A stretch of DNA of 64,000 nt from Margaritifera margaritifera (lineage: Eukaryota; Mollusca; Bivalvia; Unionida; Margaritiferidae), in contig JAQPZY010001686.1 of NCBI GenBank assembly GCA_029931535.1, forward strand, positions 10,543,501 to 10,607,500, written 5' to 3'. Shown here piece by piece: positions 1-10,100 of this stretch (position 1 is the stretch's first letter; each line of letters starts with the position of its first letter). The position numbers and the translations under genes are program-made. The notes below the pieces were generated by a model that ran no database searches, was not told the origin of the DNA, and saw only the letters and a program-made list of their open reading frames with translations.

Positions 1-17
1 TGGGCATTATACCCTGA

Positions 18-437
18 GAATTTTCTTCTGGATTGTATGCCATTTTGTGTGGAAATAAAAAGTATACCAATCGAAACATCTCAACTGACATAGAATCCGC
101 AGATGCTTTTAAACACCCTTTGGAATTGAACATAGGACTGAATTTAATGTTTGTGTACTCCGATGTGGTAGAGTACAACGTGGTGGGACACACATCTGCT
201 CCCTTACTAAGAGTCATTCCTTTCAAAGTGGATACTGCTGCTGGTGCGTACGAAGAAGGTGGAAACACGTTTCACGTTCACCGTGAATTTGTACATCCTC
301 ATTATCTTCCAGTCAGTAAATCGTATTTTGACAGTGTCCACATTAGTATAAAAGGAGATTTAGGACAAGATGTACCATTCATTGACCAAGGAAAAGTCAC
401 GGTGAAACTACATTTTCGAAAAAAACAAGTTCTCTAA
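18..437 (+). CDS. Penton/fibre-like capsid protein, C-terminal part (endogenous adintovirus-like)
   Basis: The window opens inside this gene, so only its C-terminal ~140 codons are present. The frame reads ...LYAILCGN, then FVYSDVVEYNVVG, APLLR, a VHPHYLPVSKSYFD block, and ends in KVTVKLHFRKK. That C-terminus (YLPVS..FD, then G(K/Q)V.V.LHFR) is the one I know from the single-jelly-roll, penton-like protein of Polinton/adintovirus elements in invertebrate genomes. No ATG is needed here because the start lies outside the window. An in-frame TGA at 15-17 means the copy is either damaged or frameshifted just upstream. A decayed homologue at 49,990-50,545 (-) shares the FVYS.MVEYNVVG and KVTVKLH blocks, which supports the reading. 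The penton role is inferred from family and neighbours. Confidence 0.72.
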   Translation, partial: EFSSGLYAILCGNKKYTNRNISTDIESADAFKHPLELNIGLNLMFVYSDVVEYNVVGHTSAPLLRVIPFKVDTAAGAYEEGGNTFHVHREFVHPHYLPVSKSYFDSVHISIKGDLGQDVPFIDQGKVTVKLHFRKKQVL

Positions 438-485
438 CGAATTGTAACTGACCCAAACAAAAAAATGTATCCAGTGTAACGAGGA

Positions 486-914
486 GTGGCTCGACAACGA
501 GGACATGGTTTAGGAGATATGTTAAAATCAGCATTTCGGACGGTAGCTCCTATTTTGAAACCGATGGTGACTCGAGGATTTCATGCCTTAAAAGATGCTG
601 CTTTGACACAAGGAAAAGAATTTTTGCAAAATGTCCTCATCGACAAACAAAATCCTAAAGAAGCTTTTATGAGAGCAGGCAAAAATGTGTTGATGACCAC
701 TGGCAAAGATCTTTTAGGTCTCCGAGAAAATCCTATAAATACGCTTCATGCTTCAGGCTCTGGCATTACTTCACAGCAGCAAGGACAAGGTAGAAAGAGA
801 CGACCACGACATCGAAATCCTTTCAAAGTTCATAAAAGAACACACGGTAGTAGTTCCAAAAAGAATAGGAAAAGAAGAAGAACTGGTAGAGAATTAGACG
901 TGTTTGATTATTAA
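486..914 (+). CDS. Basic virion core-like protein, start codon now GTG
   Basis: This is a 142-codon frame 49 bp after the penton-like gene. The N-terminus (ARQRGHGLGDMLKSAFRTV) is an Arg/Gly start followed by an amphipathic segment. The C-terminal 45 residues are a dense Lys/Arg/His tract (GRKRRPRHRN, KKNRKRRRT), typical of a DNA-condensing core protein like adenovirus pVII/pX. The first codon of the natural N-terminus reads GTG; the next in-frame ATG is at 519, inside the conserved-looking helix. I infer that ATG became GTG, so this copy may not be translated from its original start. The decayed copy at 49,860-49,980 (-) shares TRELHAL and AQGKEF. Its position before the capsid gene matches a morphogenesis module. 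The exact role is inferred. Confidence 0.6.
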   Translation: MARQRGHGLGDMLKSAFRTVAPILKPMVTRGFHALKDAALTQGKEFLQNVLIDKQNPKEAFMRAGKNVLMTTGKDLLGLRENPINTLHASGSGITSQQQGQGRKRRPRHRNPFKVHKRTHGSSSKKNRKRRRTGRELDVFDY

Positions 915-922
915 CTGTGAAA

Positions 923-2293
923 ATGATGCACCGAGATTCTTGCGAATGTACCAAGTCCGAACTGGATATGTTTAACATGCCTCCCACCATGATGACGAGG
1001 CAAGAATCCCAATGGGTAGAATTTCATCCTGTATCGTCTTTGTCGGATTCAGCTCCTATCGAATTTGAAATCAAAGGACAAACCGAAGATTACATCGATC
1101 TGAATGACAGCTACTTGTTCCTGAAACTCAAAGTGATCAAAACGGCGGACAGCAGCCTTCCTGATGGCAATTCCAGAGTCGCTCCCGTCAATAATTTCAT
1201 GCATTCCTTGTTCAGTGGAATAGATTTGTACTTGAATAACAAACTGGTCAGCAGCAGTTTGGATACTTACCCTTACCGTGCTTACTTGGAAAATCTCTTG
1301 ACGTATGGAAAAGAAGCCAAGAACACTCATCTGGATGCTTCAGTGGTCTGGAAACCTAACACCGCAGGAGAGAATACCTTCAACGACACAGAGGTGTCAG
1401 TACCGGCCAGGATTGAGGGTGCTGATTTTGATCATGCAAGAATAACTCCAGCAGAGCCGCACAATGTGGGATTTAACGACCGTCGAAAGAAAATCAGAGG
1501 GCACAGTTTAGAATTGATGGATCGTTTGCATTTGGACATGTGGTTGCAAGACAAGTATTTGTTGAACGGAGTAGATGTACGCCTGAGACTGAATCGCAGT
1601 AGTACCGCTTTCCATTTGATGGCTAATGCTAACGAGTGGAAAACTGTCATCCAAGAAGCCAAACTTTATGTGCGACGTGTAGAAGTCTTACCAAAAGTGG
1701 CCAATGACATCAGTCAATCCTTGAGCAGAACCACTGCTAAGTATCCTCTTAGACGTGTGGAAGTGAAAACCTTTACTGTGGCCACCGGACTCCGATCCAT
1801 AGTCGAAGATCACATCTTCCAAGGGCAGCTCCCAAAACGTTTGCTGCTTGGTATGGTCAGAAATTCAGCCTTCAACGGAGTCCACGATCAGAATCCGTTC
1901 CAGTTTCAGCACTTCAACGTCTCCAAGATAGAAGTCAGTCGAGATGGCAAGACCTTGTGTACCAGACCTTTTGAACCTGACTTTAGCGTCAACGCAAAAA
2001 ATTACTTACGATCTTACTTGACCCTGTATGAAGCCACAGGACAGTTAGGTACCAACACCAGCCACGGCATTACGTACGAGGATTATGCAGGAGGGTATGC
2101 CTTGTGGGGATTTGATTTCACTCCGGACCAAGGCAGCGATGAAGGACATTTCCACCCTATAAAATCAGGCCCCCTTCGAGTGGAACTTCAGTTTACAAAT
2201 CCTCTACCTGAGACAGTGAACGTCGTCTTGTATGCAGAATTTGATAACACTCTAGAAATCAACAGCTTGAGAGAAGTGATTCTAGACTATTAG
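923..2293 (+). CDS. F54H12.2-family capsid protein, candidate double-jelly-roll major capsid
   Basis: The frame is 456 codons, intact, beginning at tandem ATGs (923, 926) 8 bp after the core gene. It matches the 'uncharacterized protein F54H12.2' family at both ends and throughout: N-terminal SCECTKSELDMF, then FEIKGQTEDYIDL and VNNFMHSLFSGIDLYLN, a central RLHLDMWLQDKYLLNGVDVRLRL, then KYPLRRVEVKTFTVATG and GQLPKRLLLG, and C-terminal VVLYAEFDNTLEI. Members occur across invertebrates beside transposon-derived integrases (F54H12.3 in C. elegans) and adenain-like proteases. Length, position and the beta-rich pattern fit a major capsid protein of a Polinton/adintovirus, but the capsid fold is inference. 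This is the best-preserved gene of the element. It is separated from the next gene by 13 bp, which suggests compact viral organisation. Confidence 0.82.
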   Translation: MMHRDSCECTKSELDMFNMPPTMMTRQESQWVEFHPVSSLSDSAPIEFEIKGQTEDYIDLNDSYLFLKLKVIKTADSSLPDGNSRVAPVNNFMHSLFSGIDLYLNNKLVSSSLDTYPYRAYLENLLTYGKEAKNTHLDASVVWKPNTAGENTFNDTEVSVPARIEGADFDHARITPAEPHNVGFNDRRKKIRGHSLELMDRLHLDMWLQDKYLLNGVDVRLRLNRSSTAFHLMANANEWKTVIQEAKLYVRRVEVLPKVANDISQSLSRTTAKYPLRRVEVKTFTVATGLRSIVEDHIFQGQLPKRLLLGMVRNSAFNGVHDQNPFQFQHFNVSKIEVSRDGKTLCTRPFEPDFSVNAKNYLRSYLTLYEATGQLGTNTSHGITYEDYAGGYALWGFDFTPDQGSDEGHFHPIKSGPLRVELQFTNPLPETVNVVLYAEFDNTLEINSLREVILDY

Positions 2294-2306
2294 AAGAAGA
2301 AAAAAG

Positions 2307-2840
2307 ATGCAGCACGAAGAACCTATGGAGATAGATGAGGGATTCTGTGAAGTGAATCATTCAGAACCTAGAATAGAAGAAGAAAAAGAAGAAGAAGAAA
2401 TCAATTCAGTTCCTGTGTTTACTGGATTTATGGCTTCTCGATGGCCAGAACACGAAAAGCAGTTAGTGACCTGTTATGCTCAGGAATTGAGTCCAATCAT
2501 TAACAGTCTGATTAAAGAACAATGTTATGGATGTCAAAACGATCATCCCAGTCAGATACAACACGACAAATGTATGATGATGACAGGCGAAGAACAATTG
2601 GATGAATATTTGGAAACGGCCTGGTCACAACTCTCGGATGAACATGTGTTGAGACAATGGTATAAAGTCTTGCAGAATTCTTCTTTTCCTCCACTTACTT
2701 CTCTGGAGATCAAACGGATTGAAGGACTCATTCATCAGAGTGCAGAACCTATCCGACGTGAATATTCGTGGAATTACAAGACAGATCCATTCAAGTTTAA
2801 AGTCAGGTGTGAATTGGTGACTCATTATTTCCATTGTTGA
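2307..2840 (+). CDS. Small acidic protein with CxxC...HxxxxxxH motif, viral accessory
   Basis: The frame is 177 codons, starting at an ATG 13 bp after the capsid gene. The N-terminal 35 residues are very acidic, with a run of Glu (EEEKEEEE). At about residues 72-86 a CYGCQNDHPSQIQHDKC block carries two Cys and two His spaced like a metal-binding site. I have seen the CYGC..DHPSQ..HD signature in small proteins adjacent to F54H12.2-family genes in invertebrate elements; no function is known to me. The rest is helical and charged, ending in Cys. There is no transmembrane segment or signal peptide. The protease gene begins 11 bp downstream. The frame is intact. Confidence 0.6.
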   Translation: MQHEEPMEIDEGFCEVNHSEPRIEEEKEEEEINSVPVFTGFMASRWPEHEKQLVTCYAQELSPIINSLIKEQCYGCQNDHPSQIQHDKCMMMTGEEQLDEYLETAWSQLSDEHVLRQWYKVLQNSSFPPLTSLEIKRIEGLIHQSAEPIRREYSWNYKTDPFKFKVRCELVTHYFHC

Positions 2841-2851
2841 AGACTAAAAAA

Positions 2852-3424
2852 ATGGATACCAGGGAACTTCATTACTTATTGAATCGCGGTTCCTACACTT
2901 CTTCTAGGAATCCTGTGGTATGTGCTAAAGATGAACTACCTCATCGTAAACCAAAAAACGTTCATGCCTATGTCATCAATACTGACGACAGTGATCTACC
3001 AGGAACCCATTGGATTGCCGTGTACTTTCCCAACGATCACAGTGGTGGTGTGGAATATTTTGATTCTTATGGATTACCTCCTTTGGAAAAAGACATCATC
3101 GAGTTTATGAGAAGAAATGCCGTCTCAACTCGATTCAATAATGTGAGACTACAAGGATCTGATTCCATGGTGTGTGGACAATATTGTGTCCATTATCTTC
3201 ATCAACGCAGTCTTGGATATTCCTTAGAACATTTACTGACTTATTTTGATAGTGACTATGTTAGAAATGATGCTAAAGTACAACAATGGTTTTGTGAACG
3301 TTATGGTTATCTCTTGTCTTTAGCTCACAATCGTAGTGTGCATCAGAATGATGTCGATGTAGAAAGTTTGACATTTACTTTACCTTCCCAACGTTGTCAA
3401 CCTTGTAAATATGTTCCTGTTTAA
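2852..3424 (+). CDS. Adenain-type cysteine protease
   Basis: The frame is 190 codons from ATG 2852; the frame extends upstream only through TTG codons. Catalytic landmarks of the adenovirus-protease/C48 clan are visible in order: His53 in GTHWIAVYF, Asp71 in YFDSYG, Gln101 in VRLQGSDS (oxyanion hole) and Cys112 in VCGQYCVHYL. Adenain itself uses His/Glu/Cys with Gln in the same order and spacing. In adintoviruses and Polintons this enzyme matures capsid and core proteins. It is the last gene of the cluster and its frame is intact, so all catalytic residues are retained. The downstream 230 bp are AT-rich with no clear canonical AATAAA. Confidence 0.85.
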   Translation: MDTRELHYLLNRGSYTSSRNPVVCAKDELPHRKPKNVHAYVINTDDSDLPGTHWIAVYFPNDHSGGVEYFDSYGLPPLEKDIIEFMRRNAVSTRFNNVRLQGSDSMVCGQYCVHYLHQRSLGYSLEHLLTYFDSDYVRNDAKVQQWFCERYGYLLSLAHNRSVHQNDVDVESLTFTLPSQRCQPCKYVPV

Positions 3425-3652
3425 TCTCTTGTTGAATGGTTAGTTTTTTTATGTTAGAATAGTTATTGTTGATTAAAAATATGTTATTGTTATTTTGAAA
3501 AAAAATGGTGTTGTGTGTTTTTTTTATTGAATTTGAAAATAATAATTATATTCTCTCTCTCTCTTTCTATCGATCTAAAAAAAACTATCCTCTTTTTTTC
3601 CTCTATCTATGATCTCCCTGTCGATCTGAAACCCTACCATGTTTTCCACTGC
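3425..3652. other. AT-rich spacer after protease gene
   Basis: There is no gene here. The stretch contains T-runs, an AATAATAATTAT tract and a short CT-rich run (about 3,553-3,567). It probably includes the 3' untranslated region of the capsid gene cluster. Confidence 0.4.
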
Positions 3653-3703
3653 GTCCGCGCGTTAAGCATATAAAGCGGTGCATTGACCAGTGTAGTCATC
3701 AGT
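3653..3703 (+). promoter_or_regulatory. TATA promoter with GTCCGCGC box and initiator-like block
   Basis: GTCCGCGC lies at 3,653-3,660, TATAAA at 3,669-3,674 and AGTGTAGTCATC at 3,689-3,700, about 25 bp after the TATA box, where a start site would fall. The same GTCCGCGC-then-TATA order recurs at 13,637-13,660, and the same AGTGTAGTCAT block lies after a TATA-like box at 12,594-12,605. I infer a promoter of the viral element whose gene body has been displaced by the retrotransposon that follows, or alternatively the start of the retrotransposon 5' region. Confidence 0.5.
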
Positions 3704-4813
3704 CCAGCAGGAGCAGTTGTCCAGTCAGGGCATTCTTTTTTGTGTAGTTTGGTTTGTGTCGTCCGCAGCCACGGAGCGGTAAGAGCTTGCTTACCCTCCG
3801 TTTTCAATCTCGGCTATTAACCACCATCACCACCAGCAGCACTTCGCAGCATCCATCAACCCCGCCTGCCTAGCAGCCCGCCTAGCAGCCCGCCTAGCAG
3901 ATCTATACTACCATCACTATTGCAGCCCGCCTAGCAGCCCGCCCACCAGCCAGCTAAAATCACGCCACCTCAACTTAGGAAATTCTCTTTGTTCATTTGA
4001 ACCGGAATTTACGACAATTCCAAATCATTAGGGTAAGATAGGAATCATTTTCAAACTTGAACTCTGTAATTGGCGAAATAGGAACACATAACCACTTTCT
4101 GTCTCTCCCTGTCTCTATCATCCATTTTAGCAATTTTCTTTTTATTTTTTTAAAGCGTGTGTGAGTGCAGAATTTAATAACGTATTACATTTTTTAATTT
4201 ATTCACTAACAGTGTAACTTAACTCCCTGAACCGAGACTTACAAATTCAATCCCTTTGTCCGCAATTTTTTGGCGCCAATTTAAATTCTTGATATTTCAA
4301 ACCGAGTACTTTGTGAAGATTTTAAAACCAGGCTTAGAAACAGGCGCTAGGAACCACACTAGCATTAAACCTGGACAGAATCCTTGCATATCTTTCAGCT
4401 CCGTGAGATCACTGCAAGATTTTCTGTTACTTTGAGCTTTGCAAACAAAATCTTCACACTTGCTCCTATATCCGAGGTTCAGTTCAAAATTTAACCACTT
4501 AACAATTTTATAATATCTCTATACTTTCTTCATATTTAAATCATACTCATTTGTACCCTTTATTTATCCTAACATTTATTTTTCCATTCTGGTGTTGGCA
4601 ACTAACAACAAATAACTTCATTTAAGACCCTTCACTAATCTAACAATTTGGTATTTTAACATATCCCTCCGTTTTTTGGTCTTTTGCTTTGTTGTCATTC
4701 ATAGGAATTAGGGTTAATTCTCAACCCCAAACACAACAGTAAAATCACCGTGTTAGCTATTTTTCAAACCACATTTCCGTTTCACTAAGTAAGTAAAAAT
4801 AAACCGGACGGAA

Positions 4814-7126
4814 ATGGGCAAAGTTCACATGAAAAAACAAAAGATCCTCAGGAAAAGTCGGATCAACATGAGTATCAATCAAACCCCGCCAGTAACTCAC
4901 ATAGGTGCATTAAACACAGATAAAAACAGCAAAGTTTGGGAAAAAAGATTAATCTGCAATGAAAGCCAGTCCTCCCAAGATAACACACCGCCGGGGGTGT
5001 CATTCAAATTCAATAGGTCTCTAAACTCCAGTCACGACACCCCGGATATGAACGATACAGGGGTGTCATTCAAATTCAATAGGTCCCTAAACTCCAGTCA
5101 CGACACCCCGGATATGAACGATACAATGCCCATGGAAACCACTGCAAACCCTACAACATCTACTCCCTACGCAAACAGTATGGACTCAGAATTGGATTCA
5201 GAGGTATTTATAAATTGGAACCCAAACGCAGTCGACTCTTATGACCAGGACCCTACACTACCCATGCACGAATCATCGCCACATCCAACCAAACCCCTAC
5301 CAATGAACATAACTCCAATTAGCAAGGCGGAAGGGGGGAACCAAGATACACACCGTATCATAGAAACACCACCCCCGATTATCACCAATTATCAAAAGGA
5401 AAATCTCAAAGACTCCAATCAAACAACAACCCATACACAAAAAAACAAACAATCAGGATTAGGCATTACTCCTAACAACCAAAACAGGGAAAAAATAATA
5501 ACATCACCCACCCACGGGAAAAACAACCACCAGCATGTACACAACAGTCAGGTAGCAGGCCCCTCAAAACCCAGACAGATAACCCCAGAAAAGCCCACTA
5601 GGCTGCCGCAAACCACTCCGGTTAAAAAATCAACAACAATAACCCAAGGCAAAGGGAAAAGGCCACTTGTAGGCCCACCCAAATTTAAACGATCAGGCAA
5701 TATTGAACAAAACAGCTACAAAAACAGATACAATAACTACAGGACACAAACACAAGAAATTCAACCTCCAAAGGAAAACAAACAAAACCAAAATAACAAC
5801 AAATTCAACTACCCTTCAAATCACAAGCTCGCGTACCACCCACGGGAACTTACGCTTTTCCTAACTAGCAGGGACACAAATATTGGACAAATAAGCGACA
5901 GGACCATAGCCAACACTTTGAGCACAACCCAAGGAGGAAATTTCAAAATCCTTCACACCAAGGAAAAATATGTAGTGATTAGATGCGCTACCTCCAAACA
6001 AGTCGCCAAATACTTAGAAATCCAAAAAATTGGCCCTTACCGAGTAACAATTACTCGCCACATGAATATAAGACCGCAAAATCACGTCCACCTTAGCAGT
6101 AAACCTAAACCAGTCACAAACAAAATCATTAGGATAGATAGGGAGCACAACACAGAGTGCTTAACACAGGAATTAAATAGACAGGGCCATAAAATCAATC
6201 AGGCAAAACGATTAAATAATAAACAGAGCGAGCAATCTACTGCAGTGCTATTACAATTTGAACAGACCCCCCCCCCCCCAGCTACAATCCGCCTAGGATC
6301 AACAGGTAGAAATTATCAGGTGACAGAGTACATCCCCAAAACTAGGTATTGTACCAGATGTCAGGGGTGGGGGCATTTCACCAGTAAGTGCAGATTTAAT
6401 AAAAGATGCAGAAGGTGTGGGGGACCCCACGAGGGTCAATGTAAATTCCAGGGACAAAAGTGTGCAAACTGCAGAGAACCCCACCACCCACGATCACGTG
6501 AGTGCAGATACAGCATCAAAGAAAATGCTATTATCGAGTACATGTCCAAAAACAATGTACCATACCCAGTCGCTAAGACTGAAATCAATAATAGAATGCA
6601 AACAACTAATTGCACCAAAATTTCCGCCCCATCCACCAGTCAAACTAAAACTAAACCAATTAGAGAGGTCCCAGCACACCAACATAACCAAACAGGCCGA
6701 ACAACCAAACAAACCAACAGACAAACTCCAGAATCAACAAAAACAACACCTCACACCCCCAATAGAGCTAAGGAGCAGGATAAAACAAATACCATACCGA
6801 CAACCAAAAAACATCCCCCCAGCGCGGCACAAAACAACAATAATAATAGAAATACTAAATCAACCCCGGATAAAAATTCAACTGAAGCACCACCCACCGG
6901 CAAGAAAGAATTACCTAACAACATAACAGTTATTCAAGTTCTAGAACTTATCCGGGACATAATTGACGGGGTCATCAAACTAACTAAGGACAATCAAATA
7001 CATGCCGGTACCGTACTTACCCAGATATTGGACCTTGCAATACTGCGGATTAGACCCCAGAACTCTACACAAACCGAAAACCACGATAGTGAATACATAA
7101 ACGTAAACAGGGGGACCCAACAATGA
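4814..7126 (+). CDS. ORF1 (gag-like nucleic-acid-binding protein) of I-type retrotransposon
   Basis: The protein has 770 residues. Residues ~1-335 are low complexity, rich in Asn, Thr, Pro and Gln. A 22-residue unit (GVSFKFNRSLNSSHD...) at about residues 61-104 is present twice in tandem (nt 4,994-5,059 and 5,060-5,125), with one silent difference visible (TCT/TCC). Residues ~340-500 form a folded region that precedes three Cys knuckles at ~512-568: CTRCQGWGHFTSKC, CRRCGGPHEGQC and CANCREPHHPRSREC. This is the layout of jockey/I-superfamily ORF1 proteins, which coat the element RNA. A 13-base C run near 6,270 encodes a Pro stretch without breaking the frame. The stop overlaps the ORF2 start (ATGA), which implies translation by termination-reinitiation. 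Confidence 0.88.
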   Translation: MGKVHMKKQKILRKSRINMSINQTPPVTHIGALNTDKNSKVWEKRLICNESQSSQDNTPPGVSFKFNRSLNSSHDTPDMNDTGVSFKFNRSLNSSHDTPDMNDTMPMETTANPTTSTPYANSMDSELDSEVFINWNPNAVDSYDQDPTLPMHESSPHPTKPLPMNITPISKAEGGNQDTHRIIETPPPIITNYQKENLKDSNQTTTHTQKNKQSGLGITPNNQNREKIITSPTHGKNNHQHVHNSQVAGPSKPRQITPEKPTRLPQTTPVKKSTTITQGKGKRPLVGPPKFKRSGNIEQNSYKNRYNNYRTQTQEIQPPKENKQNQNNNKFNYPSNHKLAYHPRELTLFLTSRDTNIGQISDRTIANTLSTTQGGNFKILHTKEKYVVIRCATSKQVAKYLEIQKIGPYRVTITRHMNIRPQNHVHLSSKPKPVTNKIIRIDREHNTECLTQELNRQGHKINQAKRLNNKQSEQSTAVLLQFEQTPPPPATIRLGSTGRNYQVTEYIPKTRYCTRCQGWGHFTSKCRFNKRCRRCGGPHEGQCKFQGQKCANCREPHHPRSRECRYSIKENAIIEYMSKNNVPYPVAKTEINNRMQTTNCTKISAPSTSQTKTKPIREVPAHQHNQTGRTTKQTNRQTPESTKTTPHTPNRAKEQDKTNTIPTTKKHPPSAAQNNNNNRNTKSTPDKNSTEAPPTGKKELPNNITVIQVLELIRDIIDGVIKLTKDNQIHAGTVLTQILDLAILRIRPQNSTQTENHDSEYINVNRGTQQ

Positions 7127-10100
7127 ACACAACAGAATCAATTTACATACTTCAGTGGAATAGTAGAGGAATACGGAAAAACATTGCCGAATTAGTCCTT
7201 AGAGTAAATAGCGCCCTAAACAAGCCGGACGTTGTGTGCATTCAGGAGACTCACTTGAATGAGCAGAAAAATTGCCCTAAACTGCCAGGGTACTCTACCT
7301 GCTACACCAAAAATCGTCCTCAAGGACAGCAGGGAGGCGGACTGGCAATCTATGTCAGCGATGCTGTATCAAGTGAGGCTGTCGAATGTACACAACTAAT
7401 ACTAGACCCCGAGCCGAAACCGGAACATCAAATTGTCAAAATAAACAATGGTAGTAGACCACTAACAATTGTAAACATGTATGACCCAGGTAGGGAAATC
7501 ATTAAACCAGAAACATTCAACGCAATCGTTGGCGAGCTCGGGGATCATACAATTATATGCGGCGACTTTAATGCCCATAGCGAGCAATGGGGAGGGACCT
7601 ACTTGGATAGGAGGGGTGCCAATATTGAAAGATGGGTCGCATTATCAAACCTAGTCATATTAAACAATGGTGCACGTACCAGACTTAACCCTATAAATGG
7701 GACCATGTCAGCAATCGATCTAACTCTGTGCACACCCAAGGTAGCGGAGATAGCTGATTGGGAAGTAGATCATACCAGCACACTAGGCAGCGATCATTTT
7801 TCCATATTGACCACAGTTCAAATTAAAACACATAAAAACAATACACATATGCCCCCAAAATGGAGATATGATAAGGCGGACTGGGAGATGTTTCGCACTC
7901 TCTGTGAGGAGATAGACGACGCCCAATTATATGACGAAAACGTCGAAACCTTTAACGAAAACGTCATTAAAGCACTATCATCAGCAGCGGAGCTCTGTAT
8001 TCCCAAAACGGGAGGGCGGGGCATCAAACAGTCCGTACCATGGTGGAATGACGATTGTAAACAAGCGTTAAGAGATAAAAAAAGAGCCCTAAACAGGTTT
8101 CGGCACTCGAAAAACAACCCCGATTTCCTTGTTTACAAAGAAAAAGAACGCCTAGCGAAAAACATCATATTTAAGGCAAAACAATCCTCATGGCAAAAAT
8201 TCTGCTCATCCATAAATCTTAAGGCTAATTCAAAGCAGGTATGGGATAAAATTAGGAAAATAAGAGGAAAACAATCCTTTGCAACCCCTAAACTCCCAGG
8301 ACTTACAACCGACAGGGAAAAAGCAGGAAAATTAGCATCACACTTCGCCGGGATGAGCAGCAACACAAACCATACAGATAATTTCCAAATCCACCGCAAC
8401 AGGGTTGAAACACTATACCCTCACCTATTCACAGATAGGAGTAACCAAGACAGCCCCCTAAATGTTGATTTCACCATTCATGAGTGGCGAAAAGCTCTAT
8501 GCAAGAAAAAAACTACCTCTCCGGGGGAGGATACACTAGGATATGAAATTTACAAAAATCTCCCCAAAAGAACTGAACTGGTGATTTTAGATCTGTTGAA
8601 TGCGATCTGGCGATCGGGAAAGATTCCAACAAGATGGAAGCAAGCAATTGTTATCCCAATCCCGAAACCTGGAAAAGATCCAACAGATATAAACTCATAC
8701 AGACCAATATCGCTAACAGATAACATCTGCAAGGTCATGGAGACCATGATAAATAATAGGCTTAAATTCCACCTAGAGAGTAAGAATTTGATATCAAAAA
8801 ATCAAAGCGGATTCCGCAATAAACGCTCCACATTAGATCAACTTATACGACTGGAGTCAAGCATAAGACTGGCATTTAATGCAAAATGTAAAAGTAATCG
8901 ACATCTAATCGCCGTCTTCCTTGACCTCGAAAAAGCTTATGATCTAATCTGGACCAAAGGGTTAATTGCCAAATTAAACAAATATGGAATCACTGGTCAC
9001 ATACACAAGTTCATATCAAACTTCTTGACCGGCCGAACTATACAAACGAGGGTGGGAGGACAGTATTCAGAAATACATGAGCTGGAAAACGGCACCCCTC
9101 AGGGGAGTGTACTGAGTCCCACCCTCTTCAATATCATGATAAATGACCTGGAAAAGTCAATAAACCAAACTCAGCTGGACATATCTCAGTTCGCTGATGA
9201 CAGCGGAATCTGGAAAGCGGGAAACCCGTCCAGTAAAGCTGTGGTGGGCGAAATGCAGATGGGACTAGATGGGATTGGTAGATGGGCAGATAGGTGGGGT
9301 TTCAAAATATCCCCCGGTAAAACAATAGGGGTGCTTTTTACACCTAAACTTAAAACACGTAGGGACCCCCCAAAATTATACCTAAACGGTACAGAAATTA
9401 AGTTTGAAAAAGTGGCTCGTTTCTTGGGAATGCTATTCGATGAGCGCCTCACATGGAGCAAGCACATAGCAGAGCTAGTAAGGAGATGCGGACAAGATCT
9501 AAACCTCTTACGAAACCTTAAAGGGACTGAGTGGGGGGCGGATCAGACCACACTCCTTACATTATATAGGACACTAATTCGATCGAAAATAGATTACGGG
9601 TGCCAGGCATATGCTTCGGCTCACCCTAATGTACTTAAACAACTAGATCGAATTCAGTACCAGGCTCTTGTTATTTGCACCGGCGCTCTCACTAGCACTT
9701 CTGGGGACGAGCTACGAGTGTTAACAGGTGAACCCCCTCTGCACCTTAGAAGGGAGGAATTACTCCTGCGCTACGAGACACGGCTGTCAATTCACCCGAA
9801 ATCTCACCCCACCCGCATTATCATAGACAAGTGCAACAAGCCCTTCCGACATAAACTTAAAGCAAACCTACCAGGAGGGAAAAAAATCCATGAACTACAC
9901 AGGGAGTTAGAAATCACTACCCAAGCGGAACTAATACAACACCCAGACACCGCACCATGGACATGTAAGACCCCCAAAATCAATGTCGAAGCGTTAAACT
10001 ATGGGGACAAACAACATAACCCGTTAGAAATCAGGGCAAAAATATTAACTGATATTGCAAATAGATATGAGGGATACACACAAATATATACCGATGGGTC

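Noticed and set aside
1049..1662. - strand frames within the capsid gene
   Set aside because: Antisense shadows of a well-supported + strand gene.
6417..6926. 169-codon + frame overlapping ORF1 of the retrotransposon
   Set aside because: Out-of-frame shadow in low-complexity sequence; the gag frame with Cys knuckles is the real one.
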